A DNA stretch of 64,000 bases from Myrica gale (GCA_963930655.1 OZ005610.1:439001-503000), one strand, 5' to 3'; positions 44,350 to 57,924 are shown, counted from the stretch's first letter. The notes: generated by a model not told the origin, from the sequence alone. Numbers and translations are program-made.

Positions 44350-47300
44350 TCCTCTATCTCTTGATGGATTAGTTGCTTTCATCCTGTAACGTGATCGTTG
44401 GTGTGTGTCTTACACTTGATTGAGGAAATCAGTTGACTTTATGATTTACTTTTGCCTGCTATGATATTAATATCTCTGTATTTATTGTCCCTATCAATAT
44501 AGTACGCTGAGTGCATGCAGACTTCGGAGATATATGTCAACAGACTCTACCAAGGTTGATGAACCATTTAAACTTGAGGAATCAGAGACAGTAAATGTTG
44601 CTCCACCTCCAACGGAGAAGGTACTTCACTCTGAGGACTGCATCTTACTATGAGTTTTGTAATCCATTAGTCTTCTTGTATGGATTCTTGTGTACCATTG
44701 ACTTTGAGCTATTGGTACTTTTATTCAGTTACTTGTTTTGGGTGGAAATGGATTTGTTGGCTCACATGTTTGTAAAGAAGCTGTAGATCGTGGTTTGTCT
44801 GTTGCTAGTCTCAGCAGGTATATAACTCTTACACTCATTCATCTTTGGCATGTTTCCTTCACTGGTGGTTCTCATCTAGGTGGATGCATCTTTTGGTATC
44901 TGCTGATGCTAAACAGGAAAATCTAGTTCTATCAGTAATAAGACCCCCTATGAGAAAAGAGACTCTCGTCTGGCAGCCTTTGCACTTCCCCTTTTTTTGT
45001 ACTGCTTCTCTTTCTCACTCTCCGTACTAAGTTCAACAACCTTTTCCTTAATGCTTCCTTCCTTTCAGGTCTGGTCGGTCGTCCATACATGATCCTTGGG
45101 CTAACAAAGTGACCTGGCATCAAGGTACGCGTTCTAGTACTGTTTATTTCTTGATGACCTTGTATATGGGATATTGTGATTTCTCTGAATTCTTGTTTCC
45201 CTTGCCAGGAAACCTCCTTTTACCTGATTCATGGAAGGAAGCCCTGAGTGGGGTGACCTCTGTTGTAAGTAGTTTCTTATCTTTTGATGGGTGCTTCTTA
45301 TAATAACAACATGTGCTTATAATATTATGCATGAGGGATTCTCTTTAATTCTTTATCATAGTTCTATTATCAACTTAGTTCAGCCAAAAAGGGTTACTGA
45401 TTAGATGGGTCTTTGTAAGTGTATACAATCTGATCTCTGTAACTTACCTATAAGTCGGAATCTGGGTGTTTATAACTCGAAATTTATGCTGTGAGGAGCA
45501 ATATGAACTCTTATATCTTCATCTACAAAATTGTTTCTGTATTCATGTTTGTTGTATGAAGAAGGCATTGATTCTAAACCCAGTCCCCACCCCAAAATAA
45601 TAATAATTAAAAAAGTAGGAACCTTTCTAGAATTTCCTACCCTTGGCATTCTATTTTTCCTTAACTTCTGGATGTTAACTGTCCAGTGCTTTATTGGAGA
45701 GATGTTTGTCTTCTCGGCTAATTGAAGTTTATATCCTAGATCTCTTGTGTTGGCGGTTTTGGCTCCAACTCCTATATGTATAAGATTAATGGGACTGCAA
45801 ACATCAATGCAATAAGAGCTGCTGCAGAAAAAGGTATTCATCTATTAATGTATGCTGTTTGTTGCTAGTTGAACACTGTTTAAATGGATTGCCAGGGTAG
45901 TACTACCGGACGTTTATGTTGTTTATTGAACCTGCTGAACCACATAACTCTCTCTCTCTCTCTCTCTCTCTCCACCCCCCCCCCCCCTCCCTCTGCCTCT
46001 CCCCTCTCTTCCCCCCTTCCCACGAAAAGATTACTAATATCTTCTGTCTTCTGTTAACCACCTTTTCTGTAATCTCTCGTTGCTTGAATTGAAAATTTAG
46101 CAAGTCTATTGTAGACCATCCATATTTTGGGATTGAGCTCCTATATGCAAATTAGCCAAGACAAACCAAGCCAAGCTGTAGTTAACAGTTGAAGTGCTTA
46201 GCTTGAGTTAGATGATCATGCTCGACTTGAGCTTCAGCTCAGATAGACATTCAGCTTGAGCTTTAGCCAAGCTTGATGCTATTTTGATTTTCCTTATTAC
46301 ACCAAGCCTGAACATTCAAAGCTTGGATTGGTTGAGCTCATCTATCCTACGGTTTGTTTCATTTTTGGTTGCATGATAGTCTCTTGATCGTGCAGGTGTG
46401 AAAAGATTTGCATACATCTCTGCTGCTGATTTTGGATTGGCAAATTACGTACTGCAAGGATATTATGAGGGAAAGGTATTGCTGTCAGCTATGGAAATTA
46501 ATAGTTCTGAGCATGGTTAACTCTTTGAAGGTCATTTGAAATGCCATATTGAACTCAAACCTGGGTCATTAATTGCACTGTGTGCTGTTTTTACATTTGG
46601 GTTGTGATGATTTATGTGTTTTTGGAAATTTTTCACCTTTTATTCTATAGTTCTTCTACTTTAGTACTTATATTAAGCAGAAACCAGAATGTTTACCTTA
46701 ATTTTCTAAGTTGAGTCGCACCAGAGACGAAGATGTATGTCATAGAGGACATCAAATTTTTTTAATGATCCAATTCTTTGCATCTACCAGTTCGAATGGA
46801 AATAAGCTTTTAGGCGGAGAAAAAAGCGAAGCACCCTTACGGTATATTATTATCATAGCAAGAGCTTTCTAGGTGATTTCCCTGCCTTTCAGTTGATGCG
46901 GTATTAATATAGTTTGTTAAGACAGGTCGTGCCTTTATGACCTTGCTGAGTTGAATGGTTTGACTTATCATTCCTATGTCAAGGCTCTTCTTTCTGTGTG
47001 ATGTTTGGTGGTTCTAATAGGTTTCATACTAAGCTGGCTGTATTACTTATTATTTTTTAGCATACACTTCTATCAGTTAAAATCTTCCTATTGGTCACTG
47101 TCAAAAAAATTATATGGATAAAATTTTCATTTCGCCCTCCAAAAAGTCATTTTATGTTCAAATTAACGGAAATTTTGACAAAAATAATACATGGGGTGTA
47201 AAGTGTCAAGAACCTCATAGTTGGAGGATGCAAAGTGTACCTTATCCAAAAAAAAATATGGACATTATAGTGCATCTATTTTTCGAGACAAACATAAGAA

Positions 47301-48477
47301 ATGGTTGCAGAATAAGCTACTCTAAGAAATTAGAACAACAAACTAGTATTACAACTACTGAACAAGAGCTTGTTGGTTATTTCAGTCTCAGTGGTGAATG
47401 TCTATTTACACGAGGGCTCAGAATCTCATCATAATCCACCAGTAGAGTGTATTAATAAGACAGTCTACATTATGTTCTAAATATATCCTCATTTTTAGGA
47501 CAAAATATAAGCGCTTACGGTTTGTACAATTTTCAAGTGCGCCTTACTCATAATCTTAAAGATAAAGAATAATAGTTGATATTGAAATGAGCTAGATGAA
47601 TAAAGCATTGTTTGTGGCGTGTGATATGTGACGAAAGTTTTTTTTTCCCTACACATTTTATCTCATGCAACATCCTTTGCTGCTCGTTTTATGATGTAGA
47701 GAGCTGCTGAGACAGAGCTACTAACCAAATTCCCTTATGGTGGTGAGCTTTCTCATTCTTTCACTGTAACTTATGTTTTATTTCATGCATAATATTTTTA
47801 TGTTGAAGTCCTTCAAATGATTAGTGTGATCTGAGTTGACTGACTTGATCTTTTGAACTCAAACACTTAAATGCAAATACAATATTTTAACGAGGACTAT
47901 GAATGTTGAAAAACCCGTCATTCGATCTCATTTGTTTGTAGCGTGATAATGCAGTCCTACGATGTAAAGCATTTTCAGAATACTTGAAATTATCATCTTC
48001 TTGTGGCCTGAGTAAGGGTAGTCTAAAGTAGTGGTTTACAGCTCCTGGTGTAATGGGAACTTCGATTACATGACAAAACACGTTACATTTCTTTTTCAGG
48101 AGTGATACTGAGGCCTGGGGTAATCTATGGGACTCGAAGTGTTGGGAGCATGAAGATACCTTTAGGTGTAATTGGTTCTCCTTTGGAGATGGTAATCTCG
48201 TATGCTTCTTTCAGATAATTATATTATCTTTTTCACATGTTCGCCGTTTCTGCTGGAACCATTGAAGATAGATGCTATTGATCTGAAATAATTGTAGGTT
48301 CTCGAACATGCAAAACCGCTGAAACAGCTGCCACTTGTTGGGCCTCTGTTCACTCCTCCTGTCAGCGTTACTTCAGTGGCGAAGGTTGCTGTTAGAGCAG
48401 CAACGGATCCAGTTTTTCCTCCTGGCATCATAGACGTCGAAGGAATACAACGTTATAGCCAACAAAAGTCAAAATAG
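43436..48477 (+). CDS. NAD(P)-binding Rossmann-fold protein (atypical SDR, At5g10730-like), 10 exons
   Basis: Atypical short-chain dehydrogenase of the NDUFA9-like group. Exons 43436-43497, 44503-44620, 44729-44817, 45069-45124, 45209-45264, 45740-45833, 46396-46475, 47700-47742, 48100-48191 and 48298-48477 join in frame to 289 residues, all GT-AG. The N terminus (MRTVISRLILSKSKSS...RLRRYMST) is Arg/Ser-rich with no acidic residue, suggesting a mitochondrial presequence. Seen: the dinucleotide loop LLVLGGNGFVGSH, SLSRSGR (phosphate-binding end), VTSVISCVGGFGSN, NGTANINAIRAAAEKGVKRFAYISAAD, the YxxxK-type YYEGK with RAAETEL, and GVILRPGVIYG. The C terminus VFPPGIIDVEGIQRYSQQKSK matches my recollection of the Arabidopsis pair At5g10730/At5g15910. 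The enzymatic substrate is unknown. CT microsatellites lie in introns 1 and 6. Confidence 0.92.
44317..44350. repeat. (CT)n microsatellite in intron 1
   Basis: About 14 CT units followed by interrupted CT/CCCT units in the first intron of the Rossmann-fold gene. Confidence 0.9.
45950..45990. repeat. (CT)n plus poly-C tract in intron 6
   Basis: About 11 CT units followed by a run of C at about 45975-45987, in the sixth intron of the Rossmann-fold gene. It will be prone to length change. Confidence 0.9.
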
Positions 48478-51400
48478 AGATTTTGAGCCTCGTTTTTTCT
48501 TTTACATTTCGTTTCACCATTTAGGAGTGAACCATAAGGTGTTCAAAATTCTCCTCTCAAGGAAAAAACTCGACTGCTGCTGTTGGCGAATTGAAGAATA
48601 AGGATTCAGTGATCGTTTCATGTTTTGATTTCCTGTGAAATAACAGGATCTTCAGCATGCAAATACTTATGTTCGCCATTGGTTCTGAATTGTAATTCTT
48701 TTTGGTTTTGGAAATAGAAGAGAACTCTCTCTCAATTGAAAAAGTAATGATGGCTTTGTCTTCTGTTTTCAAGATTTTCTGACTGCTATATTACCCATCT
48801 ACTCCCGTCCATTTAATACAGAACAAAGGATTTCACTCAATCCCTGCTGAGGAGCTTTCCAGAGGAGTCTAGACTAGAAAGATCTTAAAGAACACAGTAT
48901 ATGTGAATATGTAAAATGTGTAGTCAAACATCTATAAGATTTTGGGCGCTTTGGAAACCACCAAGCAGAACCCTCCACTCCCGCCTGTGGTTTAGCCGTT
49001 TAGGTTTAGAAGCATATAATTAAATGGAACTCTGCGTCATGGATCCACCAAGTGGTGGTGGGATGTGGGAACAAGTGCCTCTCTCTTTCTCTTTCGAATT
49101 TCTTCTCTGTTGGTGATAAAAACTCTCAAGATTCCATCCATAGATCGTTGTGGGGGTTTTCTTTTGTTAACTAGATTAGTTTAGACGCTAATTAACCTTT
49201 TAAATTAAAATGAACTAATGAAGCCTGGCCCTATGTAAGTGCCCTATCCACTATGAGCATTAGTGTCGATTATATATCAATATCTTTACTTTGTTGCAAC
49301 GATTGTTATGTTGATTAGATGAGATATTATTCTTTTCTTCTCTGGGTAGTTTAATTTGGACAAATCCTGAATCTCTTTTCATAAGAAATAAGAAGAGAAA
49401 CTTCGACACTAAATCAATCACTTCAAAAGCAGGTAGGCTCTTTTACAATATAGTGAAGAGAGAGAGAGAGAGAGAGAGATTAAAGGTAGAACATAGTTTA
49501 CCCTTCTGTGGAAGTTTCTGCACTGAATTGCAGTACCCCAGGCTGAGCTCTAGCTCTAACTTTTGAACCAAATACTACGAGTAATCAAAGAAAGTTTAAG
49601 TACGAAGAATCAGATTATCTACTAATTAAGGTTGTGAAAAGAAGAGTGACACCCCAGTACCGTATTCGAAGAATCCATTAAGTTCACAATGACAAAGCAA
49701 TTCAACTTCAAAGTGGCGTTGAGTAGAGGAAAAGTGAATATCTAATGACGTGATAAAGCAAGAAAGAAGCATCAAAATAGCTGCAAGCCTGCAGAAAGGA
49801 ATTGCAGGAAGAGAGAGAGAGAGAGAGAGGATCTGATATGGAGGTGCTATCATATGTGAGCCTAAACAAATAGAATATGGAATCCATACATACGAAAAAA
49901 GGGAGAATAATATATATCGAACACTGAAATGAATAAAGTCAGGTAATTCATCAACATGAGAAAAGGTGACAAACGAATGTGAAACATGTTCAATGCGTTG
50001 AGCTTAATTTATAAGTTGATGAAGCTCGTATTCAAGTAAAGAATCGCCCAGACAATAAACAAGATTTAAAAAGAATATGAGTTAATCAGAAACCAGAAAA
50101 GAAAAAAAGTAAGCTGGCTGGGCGTAGAGAGGATTAAATTAAGGACGTCAAGGGAATTAATGAAACAGGAAAAGTCTGTCAGTGTGAACACTTTCAGATC
50201 CAAGAGGCCAAGTGATATACAAAGACTAGAAGAACACGAGTGCGAGAGATTATAAATTAGTTTTTTCCTTTTCATCACGTTCCTGAAATCAAATTCGATG
50301 GGTTATAAGTTTTCTCTTTCTTTGTTTCTTTGTTTCACTCTCCCCTTCTTTCTTTCCTCGTTGTTTACTATACAGTATGTTCGTCTTCACCATTGTGGTT
50401 TAAAGCAAACGATCCATCTTTGTCTTGAAACAACCAAAGCGTGCATAGACTGCGGCCTCTATATTTCTTTGAATCGACCGTTCTTAAGGTAGTCACAAGA
50501 TGGCAGCCTAGTTAGCGATCGAGAGAAAACAAAATCTTGCTTTGTCTGCCTGGCTGCAAAGAATAAGTTTCGAGATACATCCAAAGTAAAAGGAAGTTTG
50601 TAATCTACCTGATTTATAGGAGAAAGATTCCAAATGTATGAAATTCAGATAACAAGCTGAATGAAGAATAAGTTTGTGCTACTACAAAGGACTAGCTAGA
50701 CCCTGGTTAAGTACTGGAATGTGTAATAGATAATCGAATAAGGAAGAATAGCCATATATTGGAGATAAGGCTCTCTCTCACTCTAAATGATCCTGGTCCC
50801 ATGCAAAGTCTGTAAAGTCACCTGGCGGCATTGATGGATCCAAGTGCCCTTTCTTGTAACAGTCATTATTCTTACTATTTCGAAAAGAGTTTGGTTCATC
50901 CATTCTAAGAAAGTAATCCATTATTTTCCTATTCATCACTAGATTCCTATCTAATTAGTTAGTGCAAACTGCAGATGAAGACCTTTATGGGAGTCACATT
51001 CAGTTGATAAACTAAACTAGAAACGTCTTAACACAATCGAAATGTCCTATCAACCAGAATAAAATCTTTCGCAATACGATTAAACTAGTGTAAAATCTTA
51101 TATAGTCACCTCAAAGTATGTTGCAAAACGAGTATCAGAATGGAATATTGGTTAGCTTTTGTCTACTTTTCTTGATCTTTGAGGAACCCCTAAACCGAGC
51201 TTGTCCTGCCGTATCTCGATCTTTCATATTGGTTTATGGATATGGATATGCATTGACATCTGAGAGCATTATGGCACAATTTTACTACAGCGAGAGGAAA
51301 CAATCTGGTACTGTTAGTCCGCACAGATACAACAATGTTGGTGGAAGATGATGAAATATGGGACCCCACACACTTCTCCAAATGGAGTATGTCGGAGGAT

Positions 51401-54400
51401 CCAACACACTTGCACGAAATGGGACTTGATTGAGGTACCCACACAGTGGGTGCGCGCCTCCTCACGGTTCGGGCTCTGTTGTGCTTTGTTACATAGTTGA
51501 AGGCGTAAACTCCAATATAGAGAGGGGTCAAAGGCCGAATGCCGCAAGAGGGTGGCAAACAAAGCATAAAACGAAGGTCGTGGTGGAGGTGGTGGGGGGC
51601 TGGGGCTAATGGTGGTGCTCTACCCCTTAAGGTTCCATCAATTTTTCTACTTTCCTGTCCCACGTAGGGATATGTTTGTGAGCAGACTAAAAGGGTCGTA
51701 TCTCTGTTCAGACCCTCCATGGGTCAGCTGCGAAGGTTAATAAAGAGAACACAGGGAAGATCGTCCAAGAATTTTCAGTGTACGCAATCTAGCTAACGGG
51801 TATGGAATAGATGCGGGTTGGAATTTGGCCATACCCTCATATGTTCATCATGATCTTACTCATTTCTGTCAAGTTATTCTGAAAAAATTCAGTGATCTTA
51901 TGTCTCATTAATTCTTTTTTTTTTTCTCTTTTTCTTTGTCCTATTTTGTTCTTGAATTTGCTAAGCTTGAGCTGTTATACTGCTAATTAATTATTTTTCC
52001 ATAGACGGGGTTAATTAATACCTTGCATGTCTCTAGTTTCCTGAACTAGGGTGGGGGATTTGGGGATGAAGAGATCCGCGTGCCCCATCCAACTAAAAAC
52101 CTATAGTTCCACTTTCGCCTAGCTAAGGTCTGAATACCACATAAGAATATCTAGAGGCTGTTCGGTATATTAAAATCCTCAGAATTTTTTTGAATTCTCA
52201 GAATACAAAATATTCTACAACCAAAGATCATTCTTAACACTACATAAAAATAACTAAAACACGCATACCAATAAAGTTAACATCACCTCAAAATTCTCAA
52301 AACACAAAAATTCTCAAAATACACCCAAACCGAACAGCCTCCTAGGATTATCACTTTATTGGATGATATTATAACGACTAATTTGCCGATCGATGTCTTT
52401 TCTATCATCAGCAGTCCGTGCATTATTGATGAAGTCAGCCTGCATTTGGATAGCGAATAATAATCGTGGCGCTGCATATCTTTTGATATGAATATTTTGA
52501 AGCATGACACCATGCATCGACATTTGCAGACTGCAGTGTAGCTTGCTATGATTACGATGAGGACTGGCTAACCTACGAGCATATAGGTATCTTCCCACTA
52601 ACATTTTTTTAGAGCAACCCACAAAGGAGAAGAACTAAATAAAAAGCGAACGCACAAACCCTTCTCTCTTTTCTATATTCTTTTGGTAAAGAATTGGTTA
52701 GGCATAACATGACCTGTGGCATTCATCAAGGATGATGATGAATCTGACTGTATCACCAACACAGCGCGCCTATATCAGTTTAAAACTTTGTGTAACTCTT
52801 ACTCAATGCAGTACCTCAATCTTCTTCTTATCTGGTATTTGTGGGTCGACTTGCATTTTCTCTGCCATACCGCCGTATGAATTAGAAACTGCATCGAAAG
52901 AAAATGAATGTAAAAGAGCAATCAAAGGCCAGAATTTCTATACCTAGAATTTTTATTCTGTTAAGAAAATTAATTTCCGATTTATTAAGTGCCTCTGGAC
53001 GGCCTTTGAGAGAGAAAGAGAGAGGGCCGGTCGACTTGTTAGCAACTCAGACCAAATTAAGCTTGAGATACTGCCAGAGAAGATTAAAGCCAAAAGCCTC
53101 ATAGAGAACTGTAAGACCATTTCACGCTTACCATAACTTGCCCAATTAATCTCTGCATCATGCTGGGGCCCCTAAAGTGATTGGATTGAAAAATGATCAA
53201 AATAATATCTTCTTCACCCCCATACAATCTATTTCGGAAAAAAAGGGGGGGGGGGGGGGGGGGGTGGGGGGCTAGTGTCAGTTTAGTGCTGCAATAAATT
53301 AGACACTTGTTGTGGTGATTTCAAGCCAGACACCATGAAATCAAAACCACAGTGCAAATGATGAAACCAAAGGAGAACCCACATCTGCTCTGTTGCCACT
53401 TTTACCCGCCATTTATATTCCCTTTTGTCCTTGCTTAATGATTGTTGCCGCTTTCACTATACAAACCTCTCATCGCGCGCATAGAGACCCAAGTGCATGC
53501 AGCGCTTTTACTGTGGCAACAAAGCAAAAGTGCATGCTTCTCAGATTTCAGAATATGGATAAACTCCCAACTAACATTGTGGAAAATGATATCACAAACA
53601 AAAACACTCCGATCTAGAACACTTTAATTAGTAGAGGTTTTAGAATAATACCCTCACCCTCTCTCAATTCTTTAAAATTAAAAAAAGCAAAGATCGTGAA
53701 CTACTTTTGCTAATTTTGATTTTCTGAAGCACCAATCGCATCAAAAGAACAGATTGTCTGCAAATGATATCGCTTCCTCCCTTATCTCTCTATCGAGTGC
53801 TTCCCATTAAGTGCTATTTGCAAAGACGAGAACTTTAGCCACGGCGACAACTCATTAGGCCACCCCCATTTATTTATGATCGTGCACGTAGACAACATCT
53901 TTTTCTGAGATTTTAATGCTTACGAAGTATACTAATTGGCTATTTAGGTGAACTGTCAATTTGAAGTTATTAGGCATCACAACAATCTCGATGCAGACTT
54001 TCCAGTCCACAGAAATCTTATTTCTCAACGTAAGCAAGATTGCATGTGGATTTTGTTTAGGATTAAAGGGCTAATGCCACAGTCGAAAATCATTAGAGAA
54101 GAAAGATGAATCACATGAATAGGATGAGGGGTCCAAAAATTACAAAGTTGCCCTCGATTTGAACCCCTTAAGATAGTCAATCAGAGGGTCAGTATCAGTA
54201 TTTACTCTCAGGCCCACCATGCACCAATAACTGGCCCACCATAATATATCCGTGGCCCACCAATTCACCTCAAGAGACACTCGGCAGATGAGGAGTATCC
54301 CAAGTTGTAACTTTGTAAGCGTATCTCACTGCTGTCGAGAACAACATTAACTAATTCGCGTCGGAATAAATGTCTGTCGATAATATCAATATATAGAAAT

Positions 54401-54808
54401 AATAATTTTTATTCATAGAGCTTTGCTAGGTGTTTAGGCATAAGAGCACTTTATAATATAAATACAAAAGATTTCCGTATGTACTGATTCTTAATCCACT
54501 TCCCCATCTGAAGAAATAAATAATTTTAAATATTAACTTTGTACGAATTGATAAAAATAAAACTTTGCCCATTGAACTATAATATATACTTTTTTTTACT
54601 CGCTTAGATATTTTTGCTCAACAGCATCCCTCCAAGATAAGGTTATTATATTTTTATATGTAATTTGCAATGGTGCCGATCTTATTTTTAAGCAAGTTGT
54701 TTATAATTTATATTAAAGTGAATATGAATTAGCAAAGGCCAAATCCGTGACCCCAACGAAAAGCAAAGCAGTAAAAAGTGCTTCTTGATCACCCAGTCTT
54801 CCCCTCGC
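48478..54808. other. 6.3-kb gene-poor region
   Basis: No supported gene. Contents: the 3' UTR of the Rossmann-fold gene, GA microsatellites at about 49458-49480 and 49808-49829, a MITE at 52154-52341, and a long G run near 53244-53270. A GC-richer block at about 51330-51730 has long open frames on the minus strand but no domain. A 64-residue frame at 50298-50492 starts with a hydrophobic stretch, but nothing else supports it. Confidence 0.45.
52154..52341. mobile_element. MITE with 13-bp perfect inverted termini
   Basis: Begins GAGGCTGTTCGGT and ends ACCGAACAGCCTC, flanked by CTA at 52151-52153 and 52342-52344. The AT-rich interior shares ACACGCATACCAATAAAG with the MITEs near 12350 and 20500. 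The 3-bp target duplication fits a Harbinger/Tourist-like origin. Confidence 0.88.
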
Positions 54809-54816
54809 TATAAATA
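54809..54816 (+). promoter_or_regulatory. TATA box of the GLUTAMINE DUMPER gene
   Basis: TATAAATA in the context CTCGCTATAAATACCC lies 139 bp before the ATG at 54948, with a pyrimidine-rich presumed leader between. Confidence 0.85.
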
Positions 54817-54947
54817 CCCACCTTCCCCGTCTCTTCTTTCACAAGCTCAAATTTTCTACCCCCTCCTTCCTAAGTTCCTACAACCACAAAAGATCCCTAG
54901 CTCGAAAAATTTAAGAGAGAAACTTTAACAAAAGAAGGAAAACAAAA

Positions 54948-55496
54948 ATGAGAAGCATTGCCAGCACAAGCGCAGCAACAATAACTGCCTCGTTGTTGTC
55001 ACCAGCACCGTCAGTATTACAAGCCCAGCCACTGCCACAGCGCTCGCCGTGGCACTCTCCCGTGCCGTACCTCTTCGGAGGGCTAGCGGCGATGCTGGGT
55101 CTGATAGCGTTCGCGCTGTTGATCTTGGCTTGCTCTTACTGGAGGCTTGCCGGACAGATGGATGAGAGGGAAAGCCGAGACGACAGAGATTTAGAGAGCG
55201 GCGAAGGAAAAGAGGGAGGAGACCCCGAGGGCAAGCTGGTGAAGGTGTACGAGGAGAAGATCTTGGTGATCATGGCTGGGGATCAGAAGCCCACGTTTTT
55301 GGCCACACCAGTGTGCTCTAAAGCAACCTCTTTTATGGATGCGAATCATGTGAAGGGCGAGAACAGGGAGGGAGACAAGGCACAAAACTGTGAAACAATG
55401 AAAAAGGAGGTGGATGATCACGATGTACACGCTGCAGCCGAAGACAATAACAGAGAGTCCGAGCAGACCTCAGAAGCCCAAGACCACCACCAGTGA
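54948..55496 (+). CDS. GDU: GLUTAMINE DUMPER family protein
   Basis: Single-exon, 182 residues. GDU proteins are plant-specific single-pass membrane proteins. In Arabidopsis their overexpression causes amino acid export, and GDU1 works with the LOG2 ubiquitin ligase. Seen: the conserved lead-in SPWHSPVPYLFGG (33-45) running into one membrane span (about 40-64), the post-membrane Trp/Arg (SYWRL), an acidic cytosolic stretch, then the hallmark VIMAG motif (107-111) in EEKILVIMAGDQKPTFLATP. The C-terminal 60 residues are acidic, low-complexity and probably disordered, as in other members, though fairly long. The ATG used follows an A-rich leader and is the first in the presumed transcript. Which GDU paralogue it is cannot be decided. 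Confidence 0.95.
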   Translation: MRSIASTSAATITASLLSPAPSVLQAQPLPQRSPWHSPVPYLFGGLAAMLGLIAFALLILACSYWRLAGQMDERESRDDRDLESGEGKEGGDPEGKLVKVYEEKILVIMAGDQKPTFLATPVCSKATSFMDANHVKGENREGDKAQNCETMKKEVDDHDVHAAAEDNNRESEQTSEAQDHHQ

Positions 55497-57272
55497 GCCG
55501 CTTGGTCCCATTTTTGGCCTCCAAAGAGAGATTTTGATGGGCGTTTCTGGCCCTAATTTTCATTTTCCTTTCCTCTGTTTTCTGGATTTTTGAACTCTTT
55601 TTCCTTTAGTATTCGGCCATGTAAAAAACTTCGGTGAGATATGATAGACGATGACTGAGTTTTCTCTTCCCAGTTAATTGCACAGTCTCCAGAAATTACG
55701 GCTTCTTTTTCCTATACGCACTTGACAGGGTCACAGGTAAACAATCGGCTGCTTTTCGATTATTCGGGAAAGACAGAACACGTTTTCATACAATAACTTT
55801 TCTTCATCTTGTCTTTGAAAGAAAGTTATGGAATTTACGTTGATTGGAAACGACATTTTGGGCACTATCAAGCAAAACCAGCGGATCAAAAAACACAAAA
55901 AAGTGGTGCCAAAGAATCTAGCAACTTGGAAAGCGACCCTCATATTTGTTCTAAATTAGTGTTCTGGTTTTCACTAACATAAACAACGAAAAGCTTCATC
56001 TTTTATAATGTGATGTACTTATGCGAAATCGCTTCTATTGGAGCTGGAGTCTAAAATAATATTAAGGGAATAAAGCATGGAAAAATGACGAAGGACATAT
56101 TCTCGAGGAGCCACACAAACTTACTATGCGCTTACATTTCCCTTCATCAGGTCACAGGCAAAGTTGCCTCTGACCGGTGAAAGTAACGAATAGGCGACTA
56201 GAGAGGGCATTGAAGTTGGGGGCAACAGAGAAAAGATGAGGTAAATCCAGGATTTGCAACTTTTCTTGGGATGCAAGTCGAAGACAGGTGTTATACACTC
56301 ATTGGATAGCTTTCCCAGGGAGGCAACGTGGAGAACTTAACTGTTCGTGAAGGTGCGGCGACGCGGAGCCGCGTCCTTCTTAATAAATGTTCACCTGCAT
56401 TTAAGGGGGGGAAAGATAACGTAAGCCGCGGAGTTTCGACTGGGTCTCTTTGGCAGTCAGCATCCATATCTCACAGTATGATTAATTGGTTCGAGCCTCA
56501 GATTTTGAAAAAAAAAAAAACCCCAACCAAACAAGAAAATGAAACGGCTGCTTTCGACCTCAAAGGTAGATGATGAAGTCTGAGAGATAGTTATGGTAAT
56601 TTAGTTTTGCAAGGATGATCACATGATCTTGTGCTTTCTCACTTTCTATATATTTTTAGCAAGGTTCAAAGCTCATCATAATGTGAGCCTGTGAGATCTA
56701 GCCTGTTGCTAGTAAAATTTGCTAAATAAAAAAGTAGCATTTGCATTTGTAACGGCTTTCGAAAAAAATTTGACAACTTAACTTTAAGGAGGATTTCTAA
56801 ACCATAGATGAAAAAACTTAACGAAGTTTGTTAAAATGTAAGGAGAGAGACATTTGAAAGTCTTTGCGGCCACGTTTGTTTGTTGATAAAAAGAAGAAAA
56901 TTGCTCCTAAGGCACATATGGTAATTTTCATGCTCGGTGCTAAGTGAGCCTCGTATGCACCACTAGGGCACGACCCACACCATATGCATATGTGCGTCTG
57001 ATGTGCACCATATGCTACATGCATTGCACTATAACAAATACATGTGGAAGGTCTCCACTCATAAATGTCTTCTCAATTTGTGGGATTTTTCACTTGGGAG
57101 TCTCGCTATAAAGAACGTTCCATAAAGATTTCTCATTTTCCAAAATACTAGTTATTAATAATTACATTTTGAAAAACTTTAAGAACGTTTCTGATAAAAT
57201 ATGGTCTATTCCGTCACTTTTGAAAGAGAATGAACAGAGATATCAGATTTTAACAGAAAAGTGACCACATGG
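55497..57272. other. Intergenic region before the nested transposon insertion
   Basis: 3' flank of the GLUTAMINE DUMPER gene, then AT-rich spacer with a 13-base A run near 56508-56520. Open frames at 56328-56573 and 56818-57024 have no recognised motif. Confidence 0.5.
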
Positions 57273-57478
57273 ATCCAAATTAGGGCTGTCCAAAATATCG
57301 GCCGGACCGGTTTTGACCAAAATCGGTTGACTTTTTTGAAACCGGGTTGACCGGACCGATAAATCAATATATTCCGGTCCGGTTCCGGGTTACCCTCATG
57401 AAAACCCGGAACCGGACCGGAGTATACCTCTCCAAACCGGCCCAAACAGGAATTTGACCCAAAATGGCATGGCCCAAC

Positions 57479-57909
57479 TGTTACAGGGAAGGAAGTTAGG
57501 GCTGGAAAGATGGAGTCTTGATTGAAATTGGGGGAGGAGAGATGATGTCGGCAGTCACAAGGACTTAGAAGAGTTCGAAGTCGAAAGTTGAAGGGGAGCT
57601 GCCAGCTTGGTCGTTGGTCGGCTGTAAGGGCCTTGGGCCTATTAGTTCGAGGGGCTTCGGGCCTATTGAGTGGGCTTGGGCCTATTAGTTGTAACTCCTG
57701 GCCCAGCCCGTGTGTGGGTGGAATGACCAGCTTAAAGGGCACCTGAGTTGTTGTTAGGGGTATCGAATCTGTTTGTTAAGTTGTTAGACGATGTAGGCTC
57801 GCCACCTCGAATTGGCTTTATCCTTTCCGTTTCTATGAATGAATTGAAGTGTTATCAGTACATCCTTTTGATAGCTAAATTTACAGTTACAATTTAGAAA
57901 TTTGTAACA
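57479..57909 (+). repeat. 5' LTR, 431 bp (internal 39-bp deletion)
   Basis: TG...CA bounded. It lacks 39 bp present in the 3' LTR. The gap lies exactly between two TTAGTTGT direct repeats of the longer LTR (62544-62551 and 62583-62590), so it was probably deleted by slippage or short-repeat recombination. Confidence 0.95.
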
Positions 57910-57912
57910 ATT

Positions 57913-57924
57913 TGGTATCAGAGC
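57913..57924 (+). promoter_or_regulatory. Primer binding site, complementary to initiator Met-tRNA
   Basis: TGGTATCAGAGC, three bases after the 5' LTR end. It matches the complement of the plant initiator methionine tRNA 3' end, the common primer for this group. Confidence 0.93.

Noticed and set aside
47114..47434. 106-residue open frame
   Set aside because: Lies inside intron 7 of the Rossmann-fold gene and matches nothing I recognise. Probably chance in AT-rich DNA.
50298..50492. 64-residue frame starting with a hydrophobic stretch, possible secreted peptide
   Set aside because: The hydrophobic start comes from a TTTCTTTG-type low-complexity run. No TATA box, cysteine pattern or other support.
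51190..51720. Minus-strand open frame of 176 residues
   Set aside because: No domain, no signal peptide, and a composition that looks like translated repeat DNA. A second frame is open in the same block.
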